From NCBI GenBank assembly GCA_002077065.1, contig NAJO01000003.1:1364001-1428000 (forward strand): a DNA stretch of 64,000 bases, in the 5' to 3' direction. Each line of letters begins with the position of its first letter. Positions within the stretch are counted from its first letter, which is position 1. The notes beneath the pieces were generated by a model. The model was not told the DNA's origin, searched no databases, and saw only the letters and a program-made list of their open reading frames with translations. This document shows, one piece after another, positions 1 through 11,264 of the stretch. Both the position numbers and the translations under genes were made by a program. This stretch comes from Cryoendolithus antarcticus (taxonomy: Eukaryota; Ascomycota; Dothideomycetes; Cladosporiales; Cladosporiaceae).

Positions 1-735
1 GGCCATGAGCTTCTCGGTTGGCACAACGCTCGATCGCCGCCTGTGCGACAGCCGACGCGCTGAGTCGCTAGTGTTGTGGTCTGTAGATACATCGTTAACG
101 ATGGTGCCGTACCTCATGGCCACGGTGAGCTGGACATATGAGTGATGGTGATGGTGCACGTAGAGCGAGGGATCAGATAAGAGGTTATCTGATCAGATGG
201 GTAGGACTTACGCTCCGATCTCGGTCCGGCCTCAGGCCCGGCATTTGTGGACGTGTCGTGTGATGGCAGAAGGGATAATTCATGACCGGAAGATGAATGT
301 GAGGCTGACCTACGGCTGCCAGAGCCGGCTCGTGATGAACGACGTACCTGGCCTGCATAGCTGCCGCTCTCCTGCATCAGGACCATCATGACTGGGTCTG
401 AACGAGTCTCGATTGGGCAGCTCAGTTGAGGCAGATCCTCGACACGTGCACGGTCTAAAACCGGCCCGCATTGTGGAGTTGATCCAATCGATCTCACGAC
501 CATGAGTACATAATGTCTTCTACTTTCGCTATGCTGCCATGCTTGCTTCGCCTCTTCTCGCTGGTCGATAATCGTCGGTCGAAGACTCTCCACGCTGGGA
601 GGAGTGATAACGTCCTGGCCCAAGCAGGCAGCTCCCCTCGCCTTGCCTTACAAGTCATAATCGCACTTCACTTCACGAACTCCCGCAGTCCAACCTCCTC
701 TCCCATCATGTGATTCCGACCATTGTCCCAGTGCG
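1..735. other. Unassigned left edge, no supported gene
   Basis: No open frame here resembles a known family. A 169-codon frame on the minus strand (114-623) is Arg/Ser-rich, lacks recognisable motifs and does not look like a conserved protein. The stretch may be the 5' flank of a gene beyond the window or the flank of the hypothetical gene at 736-1527. Confidence 0.4.
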
Positions 736-1527
736 TCAGATCAGTACACTCCCAGCACCCCTTTGGTGCACGACGCGCTCGCCCCTCCAGTTCACGAAGC
801 CTCTCAAGCCCGGTCGGGCTGAGACGCCGCGCGTCGTCTGGATCGGCTTACGCTTCTTCTCGATACGCTGCCTCCTCACTCTTGGATAGCGACACAGTAC
901 TCTGGAGGCTGGGGTAAGTGGTAGTCCCCTGGGTTCTGGCACGTTGTACGACGTAGCGCTGTTCGATTGCTCAGACTCCCCCGCGGAGAAGGGCATGGCG
1001 TTCAACTGTGCAGCGAAGGTCTGACTCATGGTGTTGTCCAAGGCCGGACCTTCTGGTCTCTCGCTTTGTTTGTTCTGTGCGAATTCGATCGGAGGCAAGA
1101 GAAATGGCCTTGGGGTTGTTTCTTCACGTCGAGTTGTTCCGCCGCGGATATTGTCGAAGATGTATGCTGCTCTCACTTGGCTTGTCTCTGCTTGCTTGAT
1201 GCTTGCATCTCCAACGCGACCAGTCTGCGCAGCAGACTTCCCTTCTAGCCCCTGGATCTTCACTTCTTGCTCGCGAAGCAGAAATCTCAGGACGAAGTTC
1301 TGAGTCGCCATGCCCGCGCTTGGCAGATGATCCTGCGCCGGAGCTTGGCCCATGATGCCCATTCGCCCACGCATGAATGTCTGCCTCGCCTCCTCGAGAT
1401 GAGTCTGAGCTGCATCGCGCTCCACTGGGCTTAGTGAAGTTGGTGTTGGCACGCGGAGCTCTGGCTGGGTGGAAGTGTCCATTCGGCGCGGACGCCAGGA
1501 CATTGGGGTGAGGTAAGTCTGATTCAT
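736..1527 (-). CDS. Hypothetical protein, 263 aa
   Basis: This is a long single frame on the minus strand. The frame is open further upstream (to a GTG at 1641), but the first ATG is at 1527 and gives 263 residues. I do not recognise the family. The N-terminal part has a charged, probably helical stretch (residues about 25-85) ending in a FVLRFLLREQEVKIQ-type segment. The middle is polar and Ser/Pro/Gln-rich. The C-terminal third is strongly basic, with RVRRQRIEKKRK near residue 220, which could be a nuclear localisation signal. There is no signal peptide or membrane segment. It could be an orphan regulatory or nuclear protein; a missed intron or a spurious frame cannot be excluded. Confidence 0.45.
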   Translation of the reverse strand: MNQTYLTPMSWRPRRMDTSTQPELRVPTPTSLSPVERDAAQTHLEEARQTFMRGRMGIMGQAPAQDHLPSAGMATQNFVLRFLLREQEVKIQGLEGKSAAQTGRVGDASIKQAETSQVRAAYIFDNIRGGTTRREETTPRPFLLPPIEFAQNKQSERPEGPALDNTMSQTFAAQLNAMPFSAGESEQSNSATSYNVPEPRGLPLTPASRVLCRYPRVRRQRIEKKRKPIQTTRGVSARPGLRGFVNWRGERVVHQRGAGSVLI

Positions 1528-1861
1528 GATGGTGAGTGCTTGTGTATTGTTGAAAGGAGGGGATGTAGTAGACGTACTGTATATTGTTGACGCTGATACC
1601 ACGAGCTTTTGTCGATGCCTGTATGGCGTCAGATCAGTCACTTGCTGGACTTGAATGGTAAGTGAGTCGCGCGCTCAATGCTGTGATGGTGAACCAGGCG
1701 CTGTCTCGAGGCGCTGGTGGGTGTACTGCACCTGGTGTAAGGTATGAGTGTCATTGCAATTGCAGTGGATACACCCTATACACAAACAGCAGAATCACAT
1801 GCTCGCTTGCCTCCGCCCCACCCCCCTCCCCTCGATTATCACGTGCTCCTCACTGCCACCG

Positions 1862-4000
1862 TCACTTCAACCTCAGTCCGCTTACATATTTCGAGTTCCT
1901 CATCAGCCACCCCGCCGCTACCGCCCCCACACTGAGCACGCTTAGGGCAGCAATAAGCCTATCACTGACCTGCGTTTCTTCCACTACCCTTCCTACGTTC
2001 ACTACGGGGTTCTTCTCCACCACTGCCTTGCCATCACCCTCAACCTCGTAATCTGATAGCTCGACTTTACTCAGCATGTCTTGGTATTCGATGACGGTAC
2101 CTGACCAGTTGTTTGTGATGAGCCCTGCTTCATTCTTATACCACGATTTGCAGGACGAGTCATTGAATGAGGAGTTCAGGAGTACTTTCTGGACCTTCTG
2201 GTTGTAGGCGACAATCTTAGCGGGTTTGGGAGAGAGGGACAGGGATTGCTGGTTGCGCCGAGCGTGCAGGACGGGCGAAATGAGGCCGTTGATGTAGCGG
2301 GATTGTGCCTCGATCATAAGGATGATACTGTTATGGCCCTGCGATTAATAGACATCAGCGGGTGTCTCCACATCTCCGGAAAACTTTTGAGGGGATTGTG
2401 CTGTGACCTCTGTGGCTGAAGCACTATGGCTTGTTGCTAATGCGTCAGCGAGAAAGCTAGCTTCGAGCGGAAGTAGTCCATTCTCGCAATCTGCGCTGAT
2501 CGACATTTCGCTGCAGCAAGGACATCGATCTTAGCGGGCAACCGCACAGAATTATCGGAGAGAGGGAGGCAGAAGATGGTGGAAATTACGCTCTGTGGAC
2601 GCGACTTACTAGATTTGTGTTTGGACCATAGAGCATCGCACAATTTGGCATGGCCTCGACCGTGACACCGTAGTACGCTTGCGCGCCAGTCTTCCATACA
2701 TCGGACAGCGTTCGGCCGTTCTTGCCAGTGAGTTCGATGGGGTGCAGAAACTCGGTCGTTTGGAAGCCAGTGGCGCACACGAGCAGGTCGAATTCAGTAC
2801 CCACATCTGCTGCCTCTCCATTTTTGTCCTTCACTGTTACGCCCGAAGCTGTGATTTTCACGATTGGCCTGGTCTCGAGCGAAACTTTAGGATTGGCGAT
2901 CGTGGGAAAGTAGTCGTCCGAAATTATGACTCTCTTGCACCCGGGGTTATACTTTGGCGTCAGCACCTCCCACAGGTCTTCTCTCCCAGGCAGCTGCGCC
3001 TGCATCATGGCCGTACTCTGACGTCTAATCTCCCCTGCGAGAGCCGACTGCCCATCAATGACAGCATCATAGAACGCCTCTCGGAAGTCCATCTGAGCTG
3101 CGCGCTTCCGCCAACGGATGGGCGGGACGAATTTGTACATGTTGCGCCAGAGTGATGAGACCGGCGCATCGCCACGCGGGATCACCCAGTTGGGCGTGCG
3201 CTGGAACACGGTGATGCTCTTGGCGACTTTGACGACTTCGGGGATGATCTGGGCGGACGTGCAGCCTAGCACAGTAAACGTTAGCCACAGCTGGACGAAG
3301 TACCGCCGTCACAGCACTGACCATTGCCCAAGACTGCAATCTTCTTGTCCTTCAGATCGTAGCTCCAATCCCACCTGGCCGAATGCATCACTCTCCCTTT
3401 GAATTCCTTGATCCCTTCAATCTCGGGCCACTTCGGTTGGTTCAGCTGGCCAACGGCGCTGACCAAGAAGTCCGTGACGATCTCGTACTCTGGATTGAAC
3501 TCGGCGTCCTTGCTGCCCTCCGCAGTCTTGACCTTCACCCTCCACTTCTTGGCCGCATCGTCCCACGTGGCGTTCTCGACAGATGTGTTGAAGCGAACAT
3601 GCTTGTAGAGCCCGTATTCTTGCGCGGTCTTGACCAGGTAGGCTAGGATCTCCTCTTGGCCGGGGTACTCTCGAGTCCAGTCTGAGTTCTGCGCGAAGGA
3701 GTAGGAGTAGAGCGTTGACCAGACCTGATGGAACGCATGTGCTTAGCTTGAGAGCTTTACTGGGAAACAAAAGGAAAGGATGCGCACATCACAGCAGCAA
3801 CCGGGGTACTTGTTGTCGTGCCAGGTCCCTCCTATGCCGCCACTCTTCTCGACAATGATGAAGTTGCGACATTTGTTGCGCTTAATAAGGTCTATGGCTG
3901 TGCACATGCCAGATAGTCCGGCGCCGATGATGAGCACTGCTGTGTTGGCATGGTTTGCGTTCCCAACGGCCACTTCGGGCCATGGCATATCGCCCACCAT
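1862..4000 (-). CDS. Flavin-containing (Baeyer-Villiger type) monooxygenase, 4 exons
   Basis: Class B FAD/NADPH monooxygenase that would insert one oxygen into a ketone, steroid or similar lipophilic substrate. The model is exons 4000-3788, 3724-3322, 3265-2610 and 2338-1862, joined by GT-AG introns of 63, 56 and 271 bp, giving 582 aa. Visible motifs are the FAD Rossmann GAGLSG (about residues 26-31), the BVMO-like fingerprint FKGRVMHSARWD (about 179-190), the second Rossmann GNGCTS (about 204-209), and the YGPNTNLGHNS signature that is completed only across the last intron. A hydrophobic stretch near the C terminus (LIAALSVLSVGAVAAGW) suggests a tail anchor in a membrane. ATG 4000 is the first in-frame ATG; a further upstream exon is possible because a GTAAGT donor lies near 4107. 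The substrate cannot be told from sequence. Confidence 0.88.
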
Positions 4001-4863
4001 CCTGTAGAGAGCTGGCCTACTGTGCTGACTTGAAGGACGGGTAGAGGAGGAAACTGGTACAACGTGGAGATGCAAAGGATGGACTCGACTGCAAAATCAC
4101 TTACCTCAAAGCACTCTATCGACGACCTCGGGCATCGAGACTCTACTGGAGCTCCACGGTCAAGCAGCGTCGCGTGGAACGGATCGAAGGAGGGTAGCAC
4201 GACTCGTGGGAATAAGAGGGGAAACATGTCGATGCAGGCGGGGAAGTGAGGTCTTGAGATCTGGTACAGCCGGCAGCCGAGATCGCGTTGCAGGCAATGT
4301 CGCGTTGCGGTGCAGATGTTGATGCGCGCGCGTTGAATGCGGACAACCTCGTGGAAGCTTGATGGTTGAGATTTGCAGAGCGTTGCTATGAGATGCACGA
4401 GAAGTATATTTGCCAAATCCAAATGAAGATGGGAATCTCATCGGGAAGATACGATCACAACATAGCGATGATGACCCTGGCTAGCGATGATCGAACCCAA
4501 CCGACGAGGTAACGATGGTGACAGACTGCGAACATGGAACAAACAAAGAATAGGACCGCATGATGTAAAGTGATTAGTCTATGCCATCTCTCATCGCGAC
4601 TGTATGGCTTTTAACGCTCAAAACTCTTATATATGCCAAATTATATACACGATAACGCGCGCGCCAACAATGGGGCTGCTAGAAAGGGGTATTGTAGACA
4701 ACCGCCCATTACCCCCAATTTTCCTTCTTTCCTCCACTCGATCGAACGTTACATCGCGATGATGCGCCTTGCATCACGTCCTTGTTCCAACTCCATCCCG
4801 ATGCGGAGAGCAGTTTAGCGCAAAGCATGTCGATGACTATCGTCTAGCTCATTGTCGGAAAAT
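4001..4863. other. Intergenic, AT-rich patch near 4.63 kb
   Basis: Between two minus-strand genes. It contains a TATATA-rich patch at about 4628-4650, and open frames on both strands that do not resemble proteins. A possible extra 5' exon of the monooxygenase could lie in 4100-4440. Otherwise this is promoter and terminator sequence. Confidence 0.4.
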
Positions 4864-5761
4864 CTATTGGAGGAGCACAAGGACACCGAGGAGGACTGCG
4901 GAAATGGCGGCGAAGCTCGACGTCAAAGACGAAGCAGCACCGGTGTACGCAGGGCCGGTGTAGGCAGGTGGCGACGAGGGCGAGGCAGTGCTGGATGGTG
5001 CGACAGCGGTACCGTTGCCAGTTGGGTATGGTGCAGGGGTGGCAGAGGGTGCGCCCGAGGAGCAAGCAGCAGTGGCCGTGAGACCAGTGGGTGCCTTGCA
5101 GATGCCGGCCTCAACCAAGTTCTGGAGCCAAGCGGCAGCGTCGAATTCAGAGTAGATGGTGTTGATAAGGTATGGGTATTGGTTGCCGGCTGGTGCCTCG
5201 TTGACCTCCATGGCGATCAAGCCCACAACGGGCTTCGGGTTGGGGATGGGCGCAGTGTTGGTAGTCTTCCAGCGGATGTTCACGCTGGTGCAGCTGTGCC
5301 AGATCTGGAGCTGCTCGAAGTTGATGGGTGCCTGCTGACCCTGGCCCATCTTGAAGGCTGCGAGGGTGGAGAAGGTAGGTTCGAGGAGAGGAAGAGTGAT
5401 GGCCGCAGCGGCGCTACCTTGCGGGCAGCCGTTGATCAAAGAGCTGTGAATGCTTGTTAGCCTTCTGCAACACATGCGACTGATGACGATGCGATCGAAC
5501 AGTGGCTTTGTTCTCGGCTGGCCGCAGAAACAATGCATTGTTCGGGTGCTTGCAGGATGCATGAACTAACCTGACGGACTCGGAGTAGTCCGTGAAGTTC
5601 TTCTCGAGAGCAGCATCAGCGAGCGAGTTGCTGTAGGTAGCGATCAGGTTGCCCCAGTTGGTGGCAACCTGCTGTGCCTCAGCATCGGTCAAGCAGAAGG
5701 CATTGGCAGTTGCTCCGAGAGCTGCGACAGTCGCGACAACGGTGTTGCGGATGGAAGGCAT
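4864..5761 (-). CDS. Secreted GPI-anchored protein, NTF2-like fold suspected
   Basis: Two exons (5761-5571 and 5443-4864) join across a 127-bp GT-AG intron to give 256 aa. The N terminus MPSIRNTVVATVAALGATANA is a typical signal peptide with probable cleavage before FCLTDAEAQ. The body has conserved-looking Cys residues (FCLTD, NGCPQG, WHSCTS, GICKAP), and its length and layout recall the fungal secreted NTF2-like proteins; that match is from memory and tentative. From about residue 185 the chain becomes Ser/Thr/Pro/Ala-rich. It ends in a hydrophobic tail (FAAISAVLLGVLVLL) after small residues, which is the pattern of a GPI-attachment signal. The likely location is plasma membrane or cell wall. 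No catalytic motif is visible. Confidence 0.8.
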
Positions 5762-8630
5762 TGTGGCAAATTTTTGGTAAACGGATTGGTGAGTGTCGGA
5801 AGAGAGTCTGCAAGTTGAGAGTAGTTGAAGGTGTCGTGGAACGGTGACTGCGGGTGGCGGCAGATTAACTTGGTTTTAAGGAGTGACTGGTTGGAAATAG
5901 ATAACAGAAGGTGGAGTGGCAGGGAAAGAGTCTTGCCCAACCTCCGCCACGGGAGTGATCTGTCTTATACAAACCCTTGCCACGCCGAGTTTCCAGCCCT
6001 GATAATTGGCTTATTTCTGGCCCCCTCCCCGTCGTTCGCGATGGTCCGGCCAGATTGGTCTGATTCAAAGACCTCATCACTTGGCGAAGTCTCCTATCCC
6101 ATCGCATCACCTAGCAACGACAGACGGCATGAGGTAGCTCTAAGCGGCATAGTTTGCCGGGATGTGCACAGAAGTGGGCGTGCATGGCCAGGAACAGGTT
6201 AAAGCAGCACCCTTTCGATTTCGCTTCGCTGCCAAGTGACGTGGTGGATATCACAAGGGTGAGAAGCAAGATTGCTGGGCGGCTATAGTGGCATGGCGCG
6301 GGCTTCATGCGGCTTGATGCAATTTCCGTCCGCTGAGCAGGCTGTTCTTGCGCATCTTTTCCAGCGTCGGCGTCACTTCACCAAGCATCCAAGACTGTAG
6401 TCAGGCTGGCCGCATGGTCATGATCGCGTGAGAGTGAACAACGACTTACGTCACTGCCCGGCGCGCCACCACAACGATCGCGGACAACCTCGCGTGCGGA
6501 GAGATTCGCTGGGAAATTTAGCGCTGACCTTATCTTGGTGGCTTTAGATGATCGCCTCGTCAAGTGGCGGGCCAATAGCGTTGCTCTCTACGGTCCTGCA
6601 GTGTATAATTGTGAAACACGAGCTGAGCTGAGTGGCTGCTCACTTCAGGCGCGCAGTCAGGCTCGTACTGGTGACACCTTGTACAGTGTGCTACCACACG
6701 CCGCGCCTTCTGGCTATACACGTGCGATGTCTCTCCGGTGTTCGCCCTGATGAGGGTTTTTAAGCCTGCGGGGGTGCTCGGATTTGCGACGCGCAGCCAC
6801 TTTCGCGCCACCCGGACCACGTGGCTTGGCGGAGGTCACTGCCCTGACAACCCAAGGACCCACTACCGGCATGGACGTCGATCTCGAACATGAACTAAAT
6901 CTTGGCTTCAATACTCAAGAGTACGTCAAGCGCTACAACTAGACAGCACATGACACTGCGTGAGAGACGTCCCAATCTCGGACGCAGCGGAGTCTCTTGG
7001 TTCGCCATCGAACGGAGCCTATGCACTCGGGATCGTTGTACTATTGCCGCGAATGTGAAGTCTCTTCGACGACTCCCCGGTGGCCTAAGATATCCGAGAC
7101 GTAACTGCGGACATGAAGTCGTTGGTCGGACCGGTCTATACCTCCACTCTTTCGCAAGTCTGAAGATGCCCATGGCGGGAACGGGTTGCTACAGCATCTT
7201 CGCCCTCCACGGCAACAATGATGAGTGGACGACCGATTTCCTATTGAGAATTACAGATCGCCACGCAGTCCCTCTTGAGCTAGGTAGAGCCAAGAACGGC
7301 ACCCGTGTTGTTGTGTTGTAGTAGCACAAGGTTCTTCAGACTCTCGACACTCCGCCTGCGACGTGGAGGAAAGGCAGGTCTCTCATTTATTGACTTCCCC
7401 GCATTCGCGGCTATGAACCATCGTTCATTTTGCAGGCGTAGTGCACAGCGCACGACTTCGGATTACTGGACACCTGGCCGCGTAGCCTCGTGCCTGGACT
7501 CTTGGGAGGCGATTCTTCGGGCGAGTCATTTCCGGACGACTTCGCATGTATCTAGTCTCAGCGCGGTGTGCGGGACCAGCGATGACTAGCATACTGTGCA
7601 ATCGATGCTCAAACATGAGCACCTTTGGATCAATTCACCTAGTATGGAACTCAGCATAGCTGCGGGTGGACGTACTAATGATGAGCATACGATCACAGAA
7701 ATCATGCCCCTCACGCATTGGGGCCTTCTGACAGCTGTGTGCTGAAGGCAGCTCTCTGGCATTGCCGATCGGCAGCGCTCATATGGACAGGAATGGCCAC
7801 TACCGGCAGGTGCGACCGCCCACCACTGTGTATCGCGGGTATCTTGTGATAGGGGACATATGCCGCTTGAGCGGAACAATTACATTCTTGGCGCATAGGG
7901 CTTCATTTTGACAATTCCTGCGATCCTGCGTACTTGTTGGCTCAAGATTCACACACACACACCTGGTCGCTCAAACGTATTTGTGCCGCACTTCCCAGAC
8001 GATTGGCGGCAGTTGTCGCACAGGCAAAGGTGATGTAGCGCATTGCGAGGTTCGGCAGATTCTCAACGTTGAAGCCACGTGGTACTGTAGGTAACCCGCA
8101 CGGCACGCACACTCATTATTACGTCGACACGGTACTGAAGAACTGCCAGGTGGTGCGGGGAGCAGAAAACCTCCCCGATTTGATATTGATGGACTTCACT
8201 CCATCGATGTCGTGGCTCCTTCTGCATGCGCCAGAATCCTCCATTCGCTCCGAATGGAGCCATCGACGGTCGATATGTGTATCATCAGATCGTTCATGCC
8301 ATTCCGTTCTACTCACAAACAACCAATGCCGTACTCATTCGTGGCCTTGAATGTCAGAACGTGCCGTTGCGCAGTGCATGCGCATTGCCGGCGCAGCATC
8401 GTGAATCTGATCAACTCACCAAGATTCCGATGGCGGAGACGGTGTGAAGGCCGTGGCACCACCTCCATCGTACGATGCGTACAGGATCGTTACCGCTTTG
8501 TCGGACTTGACTCCGTGATAGGTCGAGGGGTTCGCGACAGCCGCGAACGCATGGGGTTCCTCTACGTTCAACTCGGATATTGAATCTTCACGATGCTTAG
8601 CCATAGCATGCCGGACTGATTGACGATACG
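5762..8630. other. Gene-poor region of about 2.9 kb
   Basis: Both strands were read. Many short overlapping frames exist, none longer than about 140 codons, and none carries a motif I recognise. A short CA repeat occurs at about 7951-7962. The left part must contain the promoter of the GPI-anchored gene (minus) and the right part the promoter of the zinc-cluster gene (plus). I see no transposase, reverse transcriptase or RNA gene. Confidence 0.45.
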
Positions 8631-9551
8631 ATGGTGTTCAAGTTGAGACAGGGTGTTGAATCTCTAGAAGGCGAGGGGAGCTCGTCAACTCCTTCGATCA
8701 AGCAGGAGGAAGCTGTGTTGTCTATGCCGAAGAGCAGACGTGCACGCAGAGAGGGGATCACGCGCAACGCGTGTCGGCAATGCAGAGCGAAGAAGACGAA
8801 GGTCCGATCGGACAACCATCGGTCGTACCACTGCTGTTACTAACGAATGTTAGTGTGGTGGACAACATCCAATCTGCACACGATGTCAAGTTGCAAGCAC
8901 AGGCTGCACATACGACACATCCGAAGGAGTTACTAAGATGCAGAGCCTCAAGGACCAGCTCGAGACTTGCACGCAAGACCATGCGCGAGACGCGGCACTG
9001 TTGCGCATACTCGTCGAAGACAGCGATCAAGCGGCGACACAATTGCTGGCAAAGCTCAGATTGAACCACAACGAAGGGTAAGTCAATCACATTAAGGACC
9101 GATCGATTCACCATCGTAGTGGAGCACTGAGCGTTCGGCTCGTTGTCCACAGCGACGTCTCCTGTTCAGCGCGTTGCATTGGTGAGACCAGAACGTGTAC
9201 TGATCAATCTTCAGCACTGAATTCAACAATGCCCGTCGCGGATCTAACCCATCTTCCCTCCAGATACCAAAATTACCTGACAGACAGCCCGTACAATACG
9301 CCTATAGCGCATCTGGAGGACACAGCGCCTCGAGCTCAGTGTTTAGTAGCCAGTACCAGCAGCTCAGCCAACTGGATGCCTCCACCACGGCTGTTAGCTT
9401 TGACCTGAGCGCGTACCTGCCCTCTTCACTGCCACACGAGCGCTTCGCGCATTCCTTGACAGACATGCCGGAAGAATTGGCCGAAGAGTACTCGCACCAC
9501 ATGGACGATACGGACATCACGCCCATGCAACAGCAAACGCATGTTTGGTAG
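8631..9551 (+). CDS. Small Zn(II)2Cys6 transcription factor, 3 exons
   Basis: Exons 8631-8801, 8854-9077 and 9215-9551 with 52- and 137-bp introns give 243 aa. The first intron has a TACTAAC branch site and falls inside the DNA-binding domain. Splicing restores six cysteines at residues 48, 51, 58, 65, 68 and 75, with the canonical C-x2-C-x6-C-x6-C-x2-C-x6-C spacing. Basic residues precede the cluster (KSRRARREG). A heptad-like stretch follows (MQSLKDQLETCTQDH...ALLRILVEDSD), suitable as a dimerisation helix. The C-terminal third is Ser/Gln-rich and acidic at the end, compatible with an activation region. There is no middle-homology fungal-TF domain, so the protein is much shorter than most members. 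It is nuclear by inference; target genes are unknown. Confidence 0.82.
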
Positions 9552-10024
9552 ACGCACCCGATCTTACAGATTGACTTCAGAGGTCACAACCTGGGTGCAT
9601 GGAGACAGTGGTAGCAGGCGATGGACGCGGGCCACGCGGTGCACTTCACAGTATACATCTCGAAATGAGACACGATTAGAGATGGCGTTTGGGGACACGG
9701 GTATGATACACACAGACCAGGATGGGTCATGCCCATGCTCACGACTGGGTCTGGAGGCGAAGTGAGCGTTCAGCAATACTACGAGCACATGTTATGAGAC
9801 GATCAATACATCAACATACGACTGCTTTGTCGGCAATGCCACGCAGCCTGCGCAGGACCAGACTCCGGAACACTTTGCAGTGCGGCCAGGCCGCAGGCAA
9901 CTTGTGAGTCTGCGGTGAGCTGGAGTGAAGTTGCAAGTAGGTCCGGTCGTTCTTTCCTTGCCTGTCGAAACCTCAGCGCCTTCCCCATCAAGCACGCCGT
10001 TGTGCGGAGGTCTATCACCACTGC
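9552..10024. other. Intergenic between two plus-strand genes
   Basis: No supported gene. It holds the 3' flank of the zinc-cluster gene and the promoter of the CCCH gene; short frames on both strands are compositional shadows. Confidence 0.4.
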
Positions 10025-10796
10025 TTGATCACCACTCCTTTCAAGCGTTCATTTTCGACACCCCATAGCTCATCGCACGACATGGACACGCATCAGAGCT
10101 ATGCAATTCCGTCGAGATCAGCATCAGGCTTGTCCTTCCCAAATCGGATCGAAAAGCCCAAACGTGATCAAGTCACAGTCGACGGCAGATCATTCACCAA
10201 CTCTCGTTCAACCAAGCCACCCCGTTTCAGTCGACATGCCTTGCCTGCGAGACCGACCTTCTTACCCACGGACAACGGCGGGCTGTCGTGGCAGTTCACC
10301 AAGAACAACGTGACATGTTTCTATTGGGCTCGTGGTGGGTGTAAGAAGTCCGAGGTCAATTGCCAGTAGGTCCACTGTCCATTGGATGATGTTGAAGAGT
10401 GGAACGACTGACGATCACAGCTACGCCCACTTCCTCACCACGATCGTCGCCGACAGCCCGATGGCTTTCGGCCACGTGAGTGAGCGCAAAGCCCCCAGCG
10501 GCAAAGCTGGTCAGGCTATTATAAAGGACACCACCGCTCGCCACAACGAGTTGAGGGACCAGGAGACGCGATTCGCTGAGAGGCAGATGGCCTTAAATGG
10601 TGAAGTAGCGGTACTTGCGAGGAGGGTGAAGGAACAGGACGCAAGGCAGCAGGAACTGGAGTTGAAGGCCTATGAGTTGGATGTGAGAGAGCTGGAACTG
10701 GAGGCATTGGAGAAGGAACTTGAGAGGCGTGCACAAGAGCTCGACAAGGGTAAGAAAGCGCTTGAGAAGAGGGAGAAGGCGCTGGCAGGGCTGTAG
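10025..10796 (+). CDS. CCCH zinc-finger / coiled-coil protein
   Basis: Exons 10025-10365 and 10421-10796 (55-bp intron) give 238 aa. Splicing completes a single CCCH-type finger, Cys98-x7-Cys106-x6-Cys113-x3-His117 (CFYWARGGC...NCHYAH). It resembles the fingers that bind RNA in fungal proteins with an FYWARGxC core. The N terminus is basic and Ser/Pro-rich. From about residue 150 the chain is a long charged coiled coil (repeats of ELEL, LEKEL and REKAL). This is the layout of a small RNA-associated or scaffolding protein; no enzyme motif is present. An alternative start is ATG 10082 (MDTHQSY). Function is inferred only from the finger. Confidence 0.75.
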
Positions 10797-11264
10797 TCTG
10801 TGACAGTCTAAGGGCAGTGGCCTGGATTACATAGCAAATGGAAGAATCGGGCGAGAGGTCTTGGGAGCATGACCGGTCAGGCGTGAGTAGAGTCAGTAAA
10901 GGGCTTGGTGATGCGCTCATTGCCGGGGCTAGGGTCTTGTTTGATGAGCTGCACTCGGCTTATAGTCACCAGACAAACCTCCTCGGAGACATCTCTACCA
11001 AAGGCAGGTAGATTGGCGCACGGCTTAGTCCTCAGATAACAATAGTCGCCCTGTCGCTTAGAGGGTGCTTTTAGGTAAGAAAGGGTATGAAGAAATGCAG
11101 ATGGAAATCCCCCAAAATGGTCTGTGCACCCTCTCAAATGGCATCATCCCGAAGCTTTCGTGGGACCATATGCGCAAACATGATCGAGTCATACAGACAT
11201 ATAGATATGCCTGGAGAGCTGCGAAAGTGCATTGCTGATTCTGCAGTATCTTGACACTCTCGAC
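10797..11264. other. Intergenic, promoter of MET2
   Basis: No coding frame that can be supported. Two plus-strand genes flank it, so the right half should hold the homoserine O-acetyltransferase promoter. Confidence 0.4.

Noticed and set aside
114..623. 169-codon minus-strand frame at the left edge
   Set aside because: Arg/Ser-biased composition, no motif, and overlapping frames on the other strand; not enough to call a gene.
7951..7962. CA dinucleotide run
   Set aside because: Too short to be more than an ordinary microsatellite.
5762..8630. Transposon relic in the gene-poor stretch
   Set aside because: No transposase, integrase or reverse-transcriptase motif and no terminal repeats could be found by eye.
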